From JALXDT01 sp964634755 (GTDB taxonomy: Bacteria; Acidobacteriota; Aminicenantia; JAMOAD01), in assembly GCA_964634755.1 (NCBI GenBank), contig CAZWJH010000073.1, positions 1-12,523 of the forward strand: a stretch of DNA of 12,523 nt, in the 5' to 3' direction. Shown here piece after piece: positions 1 through 7,252 of this stretch (the first letter of the stretch is position 1; every line of letters begins with the position of its first letter). A program made the translations under genes and the position numbers. The notes beneath the pieces are model-generated. The model made no database searches and was not told where the DNA came from. It saw nothing but the letters and a program-made list of their open reading frames with translations.

Positions 1-6
1 GACAAA

Positions 7-30
7 AAAAGCTCGGAAGCTTTTGGCTTT
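7..30. terminator. Weak terminator-like hairpin upstream of dnaK
   Basis: AAAAGCT (7-13) and AGCTTTT (18-24) form a 7-bp stem with the tetraloop CGGA, followed by a T-rich but interrupted tail (ggctttatttctt). It probably ends transcription of a gene left of the window, before the dnaK promoter. The stem has only two G-C pairs and the tail is not a clean T run, so it could also be chance in AT-rich DNA. Confidence 0.4.
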
Positions 31-102
31 ATTTCTTATTCAAGGTTTAGGGAGCTCATTACATTGTTTCAAACTTGAGTGTATTTTTATCATATTTCCT
101 AC

Positions 103-131
103 TTGACATTTTATCAATTATTGTCTATAAT
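103..131 (+). promoter_or_regulatory. Consensus sigma-70 promoter of dnaK
   Basis: TTGACA at 103-108 and TATAAT at 126-131 both match the housekeeping consensus at 6 of 6 positions, with the ideal 17-bp spacer. Transcription should start near 138, giving a leader of about 24 nt that holds the Shine-Dalgarno GGAGGTG at 149-155. No CIRCE inverted repeat (TTAGCACTC-N9-GAGTGCTAA) is seen in the 161 bases upstream of dnaK, nor is a sigma-32-type promoter. The sequence therefore gives no sign of the usual heat-shock controls. Confidence 0.85.
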
Positions 132-161
132 AATAGTGAAAAATTTTTGGAGGTGAAAAAA

Positions 162-2096
162 ATGGGAAAAATAATTGGTATTGACTTAGGAACAACAAAC
201 TCTGTGGTAGCTCTCATGGAAGGTAATGAACCTAAGGTTATTGTAAACCAAGAGGGGGCAAGGATTACTCCGTCAGTTGTTGCTTTTACAAAGGACGGGG
301 AGATTTTGGTAGGACAGGTTGCAAAAAGGCAAGCAATCACAAACCCTGAAAACACAATTTTTTCCATAAAGAGATTTATGGGAAGAAGATATGACGAAGT
401 TACAGAAGAGAAGAAATTAGTTCCATATAAAGTTGTTAAAGGTCCTCATGATGATGCAAGAGTTGAGATTCAGGGCAAGATGTATTCTCCTCCCGAGATA
501 TCTGCTAAAATTTTACAAAAACTAAAAGATGCAGCTGAAGCAAACCTTGGAGAAAAGGTAACCGATGCTGTAATTACAGTCCCCGCTTATTTTAATGATG
601 CTCAAAGACAGGCTACAAAAGATGCTGGTAAAATAGCCGGATTAAATGTTAGAAGAATAATTAATGAGCCAACTGCAGCAGCTTTAGCCTATGGTCTTGA
701 CAAGAAAAAAGATGAGACAATAGCTGTTTTTGACTTTGGAGGTGGAACCTTTGATATTTCCATTTTAGAAGTTGGAGATAATGTAATTGAAGTTAAATCA
801 ACAAATGGTGATACTCACCTCGGTGGAGATAATATCGATCAGAAAATAATTGAGTGGATAATTGAAGAGTTCAAAAAACAGGAAGGGATTGATCTTGGAA
901 AGGATAAAATGGCCTTACAGAGACTAAAGGAAGCAGCTGAAAAGGCAAAGATTGAACTTTCTTCAGCGCTTGAAACTGAAATTAACTTACCATTTATTAC
1001 AGCTGATGCGTCCGGACCAAAACACCTTATTATGAAGCTTACAAGAGCTCAGCTTGAAAATATGATTGATGATATTTTAAAGAGAACACTTGAACCAACA
1101 AAACAGGCACTGGCAGATGCAGGATTAACACCTAATGATATTAATGAAGTAATATTAGTAGGAGGTTCTACAAGAATTCCAAAAGTTCAACAGATGGTAA
1201 AAGACTTTTTTGGGAAAGAGCCTCACAAAGGGGTTAATCCCGATGAAGTTGTTGCAGTGGGCGCAGCCATTCAGGGAGCTGTCTTATCAGGTGATGTCAA
1301 AGACATTCTTCTTCTTGATGTTACGCCTTTGTCATTGGGGGTTGAAACACTTGGAGGTGTCGCTCATAAGCTTATTCCGAGAAACACCACTATCCCCACC
1401 AAAAAATCTGAAATATTCACAACCGCAGAGGATAATCAAACCTCAGTTGAAATCCATGTTATTCAGGGTGAAAGAGAACTTGCAAAAGACAATAGAACTT
1501 TGGGAAGATTTCACCTTGTTGGAATTCCACCTGCACCGAGAGGAGTACCTCAGATTGAAGTCACCTTTGATATAGATGCAAACGGAATTTTGAATGTTTC
1601 GGCAAAAGATCTTGCCACAGGCAAATCACAACAGATTACAATAACTTCTTCAAGCGGGCTTTCCAAAGAGGAAGTTGAAAAGATGGTAAAGGAAGCAGAA
1701 GCCCATAAAGAGGAAGATAAAAAGAGAAAAGAGTTAATTGAAGCCAAAAACCAGCTCGATACTCTTTCATATCAGCTTGAAAAATTAAAGAATGAAAACA
1801 AAGATAAGTTGAGTGCTAATGATATTAAAGAAATAGAAGAAGTTGTTAAAGAGGCAAGAGAAGTTAAGGATAAGGCCCAAACTAAAGATGAAATAACAGC
1901 TGTTCTTGAAAAATTAAACAGAGTTTCAAGCAAAATCGCAACAAATCTCTATCAACAAAATGCACCTCAGCAGGGGGCTCAGCAAGCGCAACAAACAGCA
2001 CAGGAGCCTCAAAGCGGTTCTACCACAGAGCAAAACACAGGTGGAAACGGTAAGGAAGATGAAGTAATTGATGCAGAATTTGAAGACGCAAATTAA
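162..2096 (+). CDS. dnaK: Molecular chaperone DnaK (Hsp70)
   Basis: Cytoplasmic ATP-dependent Hsp70 chaperone that binds exposed hydrophobic segments of client proteins and works with DnaJ and GrpE. The 644-residue product has the full family layout: phosphate-1 loop IDLGTTNS at residues 6-13, FDFGGGTFD at 190-198, LVGGSTRIP at 332-340, the hydrophobic interdomain linker DILLLDVTPLS at 381-391, then the substrate-binding beta domain, the helical lid and a Gln-rich tail. Residues about 76-103 contain the insertion found in Gram-negative DnaK and missing in Bacillus. The start is the ATG 6 nt after GGAGGTG (149-155). An in-frame TTG at 75 is rejected because the promoter lies between it and this ATG. 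The C-terminus ends in DAEFEDAN, lacking the usual EEV-K-rich end. The gene stands alone between a promoter and a strong terminator, with no grpE or dnaJ in the window. Confidence 0.98.
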   Translation: MGKIIGIDLGTTNSVVALMEGNEPKVIVNQEGARITPSVVAFTKDGEILVGQVAKRQAITNPENTIFSIKRFMGRRYDEVTEEKKLVPYKVVKGPHDDARVEIQGKMYSPPEISAKILQKLKDAAEANLGEKVTDAVITVPAYFNDAQRQATKDAGKIAGLNVRRIINEPTAAALAYGLDKKKDETIAVFDFGGGTFDISILEVGDNVIEVKSTNGDTHLGGDNIDQKIIEWIIEEFKKQEGIDLGKDKMALQRLKEAAEKAKIELSSALETEINLPFITADASGPKHLIMKLTRAQLENMIDDILKRTLEPTKQALADAGLTPNDINEVILVGGSTRIPKVQQMVKDFFGKEPHKGVNPDEVVAVGAAIQGAVLSGDVKDILLLDVTPLSLGVETLGGVAHKLIPRNTTIPTKKSEIFTTAEDNQTSVEIHVIQGERELAKDNRTLGRFHLVGIPPAPRGVPQIEVTFDIDANGILNVSAKDLATGKSQQITITSSSGLSKEEVEKMVKEAEAHKEEDKKRKELIEAKNQLDTLSYQLEKLKNENKDKLSANDIKEIEEVVKEAREVKDKAQTKDEITAVLEKLNRVSSKIATNLYQQNAPQQGAQQAQQTAQEPQSGSTTEQNTGGNGKEDEVIDAEFEDAN

Positions 2097-2112
2097 TAAC
2101 TAATAAAATCGC

Positions 2113-2146
2113 AAAAAGAGGGAGATTTGATTCTCCCTCTTTTTTT
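2113..2146 (+). terminator. Strong intrinsic terminator after dnaK
   Basis: AAAAAGAGGGAGA (2113-2125) pairs perfectly with TCTCCCTCTTTTT (2132-2144) around a 6-nt loop (TTTGAT). The 3' arm runs straight into a T tract ending at 2146. It starts 17 nt after the dnaK stop codon, so dnaK is probably transcribed alone. The A-rich 5' arm could in principle also act on the other strand, but no minus-strand gene ends here. Confidence 0.93.
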
Positions 2147-2155
2147 ATTTAAACT
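2127..2155 (+). promoter_or_regulatory. Possible promoter of the glycosyltransferase gene, inside the dnaK terminator
   Basis: TTGATT (2127-2132, 4 of 6 consensus positions) lies in the terminator loop. TAAACT (2150-2155, 4 of 6) lies 17 bp downstream. The predicted start of transcription, about 2161-2163, coincides with the ATG at 2161, which would make the mRNA leaderless. This fits the absence of any Shine-Dalgarno. The hexamers are weak and AT-rich DNA gives such matches by chance; read-through from dnaK is the alternative. Confidence 0.3.
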
Positions 2156-2160
2156 ATTTT

Positions 2161-3216
2161 ATGATACTCATTGATGGAAGACCACTTCAAACATATTCAC
2201 GGTACAGAGGAATAGGAAGATACACACAATCTCTTATCGAAACATTTAAAAATAATAATCAATTTTCTTTCCTTTTTTTTAAAGATTATGATTATAATTT
2301 CAAAAACTCAGTAAAAATATCCTCTCCTAAAAAACTTATTACATTCTCAGACAATTTTTTTTTAAAAAAACTTTTGGATAACTCAAACTTTAAAATTTAT
2401 CATTCCACGGGATATGCCATTCCAAAACTTCCATTAAAAACAAAAAAAATATTAACTGTATATGACTTAACACCACTTTTGTTCCCCCAATACTTTCCTT
2501 TTAAGCATAAGCTTATTTTTAAGATGATTCTTAAAAGTGGGAAGCATGCTGATAGAATAATTTGTATATCTGAATCTACAAAGAATGATTTACTAAGATT
2601 TTTTCCTGAATATACTTTAAAAACAAAAGTCATTTATCCCTTCATAAAAAGCAATTTCTGTGACATTAAGAAAAAATTAAGTAATTCCAGTGAAAAATAT
2701 TTTCTATTTGTCGGAGGAGGAGATAAGATAAAAAATATTGATACTATTTTAAAAGCAATTAAAATAACGGGGTTAAAATTAAAAATCGCAGGAAGATTTA
2801 ACAAAAAAGAAAGAAATGAACTATTAAAGAGCTATAAACAGATACAAAATAAGATAGAGTTTACAGGGTTTGTTGATAAAGAAGAACTGAAAAATCTTTA
2901 TAAAAATGCTATAGCACTCCTGTACCCCTCTTTAAATGAAGGTTTCGGTTACCCCCCGCTTGAAGCCCTTAGTTGTAAAACCCCTTCAATAGTCTCAAAA
3001 AATGGTTCTTTCCCGGAAGTTCTTAAAGAAAACGCTCTATACTTAAATAATCCATTAGATTTTGAAGAGCTTGCAGATAAAATGATTAAACTTTCAAAAA
3101 ATAGTTCACTTAGGAAAAAGATTGTTAAAGGAAGTGAAAAGCTGCTTTCCCAATATTCCCAAGATATTTTTAAGGAAAAAATTCTTTCACTCTATAAAGA
3201 ATTTAAAGCTCTGTAA
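2161..3216 (+). CDS. Glycosyltransferase family 4 (GT-B fold)
   Basis: Probable retaining GT4 enzyme that moves a sugar from a nucleotide-sugar donor to a cell-surface glycan or lipid acceptor at the inner face of the membrane. The 351 residues are a normal length for the family. The N-terminal acceptor domain opens with MILIDGRPLQ and a glycine-containing loop (RGIGRYT, 16-22). HSTGYAIP at 81-88 resembles the acceptor site of mannosyltransferase-like GT4 members. The C-terminal donor domain has the family signature: FTGFVDKEELKNLY (234-247), then EGFGYPPLE (260-268), whose two glutamates E260 and E268 form the E-x7-E motif. The usual basic R/K-K/R pair before KN is replaced by GGGDKIKN (185-192), so donor-site lysines are still present. 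The ATG start matches the family N-terminus although no ribosome binding site precedes it. Donor and acceptor cannot be told from sequence. The gene contains a T9A7 tract at 2355-2370. Confidence 0.88.
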   Translation: MILIDGRPLQTYSRYRGIGRYTQSLIETFKNNNQFSFLFFKDYDYNFKNSVKISSPKKLITFSDNFFLKKLLDNSNFKIYHSTGYAIPKLPLKTKKILTVYDLTPLLFPQYFPFKHKLIFKMILKSGKHADRIICISESTKNDLLRFFPEYTLKTKVIYPFIKSNFCDIKKKLSNSSEKYFLFVGGGDKIKNIDTILKAIKITGLKLKIAGRFNKKERNELLKSYKQIQNKIEFTGFVDKEELKNLYKNAIALLYPSLNEGFGYPPLEALSCKTPSIVSKNGSFPEVLKENALYLNNPLDFEELADKMIKLSKNSSLRKKIVKGSEKLLSQYSQDIFKEKILSLYKEFKAL

Positions 3217-3219
3217 TCT

Positions 3220-3588
3220 TTACTTCTTCTTCTCACCACTGCTCATAATTTCTTCAATCCACTTTCTCTTTTTCTCCGTTTTTTGTTTCTTCAACTTTTT
3301 ATTTTCAACTATTCTCTTTTTTACATTTGTCATTATCCTTAGAAAGGGAATTGAGTTTTCATTATCAAATACAATCAACTCCTTAAACCAATTCTCTTTT
3401 TTACTCTTATCATACACCATCATCCACACTCTACCAGTCCATGTATCAAGAAGTAAAACTTCCCCTTTGTGAGAAACAAGAGAATACCTTCCGTTAAAAT
3501 CAACATTGCCACTTTTTAAAGGTAAAGAACTCAAGAGCAAAAAGAAAATAATCATGAAAATTAAAAGGGTGCTACTTCTTCTATTCAT
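3220..3588 (-). CDS. Small exported basic protein of unknown function, coupled to the sensor kinase
   Basis: I do not recognise a named family. The 122-residue product begins with MNRR and a hydrophobic stretch (residues 8-22) ending near LKSG, which looks like a signal peptide or an N-terminal membrane anchor. Residues 33-56 read like a short beta-rich module, GRYSLVSHKGEVLLLDTWTG followed by RVWM; a pattern of the type LLDT-x-TGRVW recurs in small exported proteins of unknown role. The C-terminal third is a strongly basic, probably helical tail (KKQKTEKKRKW). The start ATG overlaps the kinase stop codon by 4 bp (ATGA). It has its own Shine-Dalgarno, AGAGGTGA (3593-3600 on the minus strand), so it is co-transcribed and probably translationally coupled with the kinase. 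That suggests, without proving, a link to kinase sensing. Its stop lies 3 bp from the end of the convergent glycosyltransferase gene. Confidence 0.8.
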   Translation of the reverse strand: MNRRSSTLLIFMIIFFLLLSSLPLKSGNVDFNGRYSLVSHKGEVLLLDTWTGRVWMMVYDKSKKENWFKELIVFDNENSIPFLRIMTNVKKRIVENKKLKKQKTEKKRKWIEEIMSSGEKKK

Positions 3589-6500
3589 TTTTTCACCTCT
3601 CTCTTTAATTTGATTATCACTAATGTTCCTTCACCCTCCCAAGATACAACTTTTAACTCACCGCCCATCTTTTCTATCATCTCTTTAGCTATACTTAAAC
3701 CAAGTCCACTTCCTTTTTTAGTAGAAAAACCCGATTTAAAGATATCATCCATTTGCTCTGAGGAAATACCCTTCCCATAATCCCTTATCCTTATTTCTGC
3801 TCTATTATCTGCTGTTATTATCTCTATATCTATTTTCCTATTAGCTTCCAGTGCCTCAATTGCATTAATTATAAGATTTTTCACCGCTGTTTCCAAAAAA
3901 GCTTCATTAGCCATAGCTTTTACTTGCTCACCTATTAAATTAAACTCCACTTCACTACCTTTAAATAGTAATATAATACCCTCCATAAACGAAAAAAGTT
4001 CAACATCACCAAGAGGAGGAATTCCTTCCCTTGAAAAATTAAGAAAATCTTTTACAACTCTTTCAAGATTTTCAATTTCTCTTTTAGTGGATTTCATTAT
4101 CTTGTCAAAACTACTTTCAAATTCCTCGGGATCTTCTTTTCTAATATTGAACATATAATCAATATTCAATTTAATAGGAGTCAAGGGATTTTTTATTTCA
4201 TGGGCTACTTTTCTTGCCACTTTGAGAAGAGCCTCTTTTTCAGTAAGACTCTTGATTTTTTCTCTCTGTTCTCTAATATTATTAACCATCTTATTAAAGC
4301 TTACAACAAGTTCTCCTATTTCTCCGGAATCATCTTCTTCAATGCTTTTAAATTCTCCGATTTTTACCTTGTTAAGCCCTTTTATAATCTTACTTAATCC
4401 CTTGTTATATTTTTTTATTAACAATTGCCCGAATACAACAATTAAAAGGGTGAAAATAAAGGTAAAAAAGATTAATGTATTTGAAAATTTAACAAAAGCT
4501 AAATCCAATTGCTTACTCACAGGAAAGAATATTGCGAATATCTCATTATTAAGAGAATAAAGGAATACAAATTTTTCTTCTTCTTTCATAAAAAATCTAT
4601 TCTCCCCCCCTAGTATCTTTCTCATAACAATATATGGTAGATAGAAATCTCTTCCATTAATATTTCCATTAAAAAAATCAAGTTTGCCATTTTTATAAAT
4701 ACCCACTGGCTTTTCACTTAATCTATTTATAAAAAAGGAAATTTCTTCAATCGTAAAATCTTGATTTAATAGTAATCTTGAGATACTTTCAAGAGAAAAA
4801 GATTGGCTCATCCATTCTGCCCTTGCATTTGAATACTGATAACTCTTAAAATATCTTGCAAGGGAAAATTCTAAAACAATTGCTAATAAAATTGGTAAAA
4901 GTATAATTACAAAATTAAATCTAAAACTAAAAGACTTTAACTTATCTTTATTATCATAAACAAGCAAAAAAGCTAATAAAATAAAAACAAAAAAATTTAT
5001 TTTAAGCCAATCAACAGTTTTATAATAAAAATCTCTGTACGGGAAACCTAAAAAAAACTGCTGAGAATCAAGATTAAAGAACACACCTCTGAAGAAAAAC
5101 TCTCCTTTTTTGATAACAAAATATTTATCTACTCTTTCTACCAGTTTTATTGAAGATATCTTAGGATTCCTTAGAAGAAACAAATTTTTGATTCTTCCCT
5201 TTTCTAGAAAGAATGTTAAGCTTTCACAATAATTTTGTGGGAAGAAAATAAAGAACCTATAAATCAGACCATTATATTTTAAGCTCTTTACGAACACATC
5301 ACTATTAATTAATATCCCCCTTACAAAAAGGGAGGTTTTAAAAAAACTCCATTTACTAAAACTCTTATTAAAAAGCGATATTTCAAATGAAGGGAGTGGA
5401 TTTGAAAGTGAGAAATAGCTTAAAACTTCATTGTCCTTGTAAATGAGAATAGAAGGTAAATTTCTGTTTTCTATCCTGTAAAGAAAATATTTTTCAAATA
5501 AAGTTAATGCCAATTTTTCCGAATTATGCTTTTTTATAAAATCTTTTAAAATATTATCATTTAATTTTTTAATAACCTTTTTGGTAATTTTTAAATGTTC
5601 AAAACTATACCTCTCCAAAATAGGTAGATATTTTTCCAAAAGCTTATTCTCATTTCCCCTAATTTTTACTTCAAAAAAAAACAGATTAAAAAAAGAGAGT
5701 ATTAAAACAAAAACAAGGAGTTTCTTATAATTTTCTTTTAATAAATAGCGTGATAATATTAGTGAAATGTAGAAAGAAATTACCACTATATCTACTATTA
5801 ACATTCCTTTCTTAATGTCGGCGATAAAAATGAAATAGTAAAGAAATACAATATAAATCACTGAAATAAGATAAAAGAAATATTCTTTTCGTAAAAGATG
5901 ATTTAAGATAAAAATTAAAATTAGAATTGATAATAGAGAAAAAAACGAACTAACAGGAAAAAGAGAGTCAAGTACTTTTTCACTAAAAAACAAAACTTCT
6001 AAGAGTTTCAAAGTACAAAGAAGAAAAAACAAATTCAAATCAATTTTTTTAAAAAATATTAAATACAACAAAAAAACCAAAAAATAATAAAGAATAAAAT
6101 AAGGTAATACTTCCGATATTAGCAATTTTTTAAATTCATTCTTAAAAGGTTTTCTGACTTTTACCAATATAAGAGGAGTTTTCTTTTCAGAATTAATAAT
6201 AAATTCAGCAAAAAATTTCCCATTTTCTTCTCTCTCGTTTATTTCTTCTTTATTATTAAATCTTTTTTTTAGGAATTTTTGAAAATTATAATCATTGAAT
6301 TTTACATATTCAAAGGTCAACCCTCTGTAAGGAAGTTTTTCTTCAAAAAAATCATACTCTTTTTTTTGAGTAAAAAAATCGTATTCTAAAATCCTATAAT
6401 AATAAACTGTATTCTCCTCTTTATACCCCAAATAACCGGCTATTTCATTTTCATAATAAAAAATTTCCTTTTGAGGTAGTTTAAAAATACTTACTTTGGG

Positions 6501-6728
6501 CGAATCCCCAGACCATTTTACACACTTTCCATTTTCCCAGACTTCATATGATAATTTTCTTAAATCTCTTTCAGTAAGAGTTTTCGTGACTTTAGCATAT
6601 AAGCTATCCACATCATTCTTTATTTTTTCAGAAAAATTTAAGTAATTTAATTCCCTGTAATTCCATAGAAAAACAAAAACAATACTAATTAAAATAGATA
6701 AAAAAACAAATAACTTATTCTTACTCAA
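3585..6728 (-). CDS. Large NtrY-like transmembrane sensor histidine kinase
   Basis: Inner-membrane two-component kinase that should autophosphorylate on His843 and pass the phosphate to a response regulator not present in this window. The C-terminal part is classic: last membrane helix about 749-770, HAMP-like linker about 771-825, H-box VAHEIKNPLTPIKL (841-854, the NtrY-type H-box), N-box NLIINAIEAL (951-960, N955), G1 DYGKGI (983-988), F-box around F997 and G2 GSGLGL (1006-1011). The N-terminal 750 residues are unusual. I count ten membrane helices (about 5-22, 205-226, 229-247, 260-279, 284-303, 308-327, 336-353, 574-590, 604-622, 749-770), leaving three extracytoplasmic segments (about 23-204, 354-573, 623-748). 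Basic residues fall on the predicted inner loops, which supports this topology. At 1047 residues it is much longer than typical NtrY (about 700-770). The start codon is TTG, overlapping the apt stop by 4 bp (TTGA), with no separate Shine-Dalgarno. The N-terminal part is very rich in Phe, Leu, Lys, Tyr and Ile. Confidence 0.93.
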   Translation of the reverse strand: MSKNKLFVFLSILISIVFVFLWNYRELNYLNFSEKIKNDVDSLYAKVTKTLTERDLRKLSYEVWENGKCVKWSGDSPKVSIFKLPQKEIFYYENEIAGYLGYKEENTVYYYRILEYDFFTQKKEYDFFEEKLPYRGLTFEYVKFNDYNFQKFLKKRFNNKEEINEREENGKFFAEFIINSEKKTPLILVKVRKPFKNEFKKLLISEVLPYFILYYFLVFLLYLIFFKKIDLNLFFLLCTLKLLEVLFFSEKVLDSLFPVSSFFSLLSILILIFILNHLLRKEYFFYLISVIYIVFLYYFIFIADIKKGMLIVDIVVISFYISLILSRYLLKENYKKLLVFVLILSFFNLFFFEVKIRGNENKLLEKYLPILERYSFEHLKITKKVIKKLNDNILKDFIKKHNSEKLALTLFEKYFLYRIENRNLPSILIYKDNEVLSYFSLSNPLPSFEISLFNKSFSKWSFFKTSLFVRGILINSDVFVKSLKYNGLIYRFFIFFPQNYCESLTFFLEKGRIKNLFLLRNPKISSIKLVERVDKYFVIKKGEFFFRGVFFNLDSQQFFLGFPYRDFYYKTVDWLKINFFVFILLAFLLVYDNKDKLKSFSFRFNFVIILLPILLAIVLEFSLARYFKSYQYSNARAEWMSQSFSLESISRLLLNQDFTIEEISFFINRLSEKPVGIYKNGKLDFFNGNINGRDFYLPYIVMRKILGGENRFFMKEEEKFVFLYSLNNEIFAIFFPVSKQLDLAFVKFSNTLIFFTFIFTLLIVVFGQLLIKKYNKGLSKIIKGLNKVKIGEFKSIEEDDSGEIGELVVSFNKMVNNIREQREKIKSLTEKEALLKVARKVAHEIKNPLTPIKLNIDYMFNIRKEDPEEFESSFDKIMKSTKREIENLERVVKDFLNFSREGIPPLGDVELFSFMEGIILLFKGSEVEFNLIGEQVKAMANEAFLETAVKNLIINAIEALEANRKIDIEIITADNRAEIRIRDYGKGISSEQMDDIFKSGFSTKKGSGLGLSIAKEMIEKMGGELKVVSWEGEGTLVIIKLKREVKK

Positions 6729-7240
6729 TATCTGATTATTGAGAAAACATTATACTCTTTTAATTTATCTCTCCCATTTAAGAATGTAAGTTCAATCAGA
6801 AATTCAAGCGCTATAATTTTCCCTCCCAATCTTTCCACCATTTTGCAAACAGCTTTGGCTGTCCCTCCTGTAGCTATGAGATCATCAACAATGAGAACCT
6901 TATCCCCTTTTTCTATTGCATCTTTATGAATTTCAAGGGTATCTGTGCCGTATTCAAGTTCATAAGATTCTGAAATAACCTCAGCAGGAAGTTTCCCCGG
7001 CTTTCTCACAGGAACAAAACCTACTCCCAATTTATATGCTAAAATAGGAGAAAAAATAAAACCTCTTGACTCCACCCCCACGACTTTATCAATCTCCATA
7101 TCTTTCACAACTTTGTAAAGCTCGTCAACAGCTCTCTTCAATCCTTCCTTATCCTTCAAAAGTGTTGTTATATCTTTAAAAATAATTCCTTTTTGGGGAA
7201 AATCGGGAACATCCCTTATGTATTCTTCTAATTTTCTCAT
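6725..7240 (-). CDS. apt: Adenine phosphoribosyltransferase
   Basis: Cytoplasmic purine-salvage enzyme that converts adenine and PRPP to AMP and pyrophosphate. The 171-residue length is typical. The N-terminus has the APRT hallmark VPDFPQKGIIFKDIT (11-25). GVESRGFIFSP (55-65) follows, then VRKPGKLPAE (78-87), and the PRPP-binding loop VLIVDDLIATGGT (115-127). All key regions are intact. The start ATG is preceded by a good Shine-Dalgarno, GAGGAGG (7246-7252 on the minus strand), which just touches the end of the upstream oxoamine synthase gene 12 bp away. The last four bases overlap the kinase start codon, so it is the second gene of a four-gene operon. Its place between a lipid-type enzyme and a sensor kinase is not a standard arrangement for apt. 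Confidence 0.96.
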   Translation of the reverse strand: MRKLEEYIRDVPDFPQKGIIFKDITTLLKDKEGLKRAVDELYKVVKDMEIDKVVGVESRGFIFSPILAYKLGVGFVPVRKPGKLPAEVISESYELEYGTDTLEIHKDAIEKGDKVLIVDDLIATGGTAKAVCKMVERLGGKIIALEFLIELTFLNGRDKLKEYNVFSIIRY

Positions 7241-7252
7241 CTACGCCTCCTC

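Noticed and set aside
62..78. Small palindromes GTTTCAAAC and TCAAACTTGA upstream of the dnaK promoter as a possible operator
   Set aside because: Too short, with overlapping symmetry of the kind expected by chance in AT-rich DNA; they do not match CIRCE.
75..161. In-frame 29-residue N-terminal extension of DnaK starting at TTG 75
   Set aside because: The consensus promoter and the Shine-Dalgarno lie inside it, and DnaK proteins begin at the MGKIIGIDLG motif.
1210..1575. 121-codon frame inside dnaK on the same strand
   Set aside because: A shadow of the conserved DnaK frame with no start signal and no domain.
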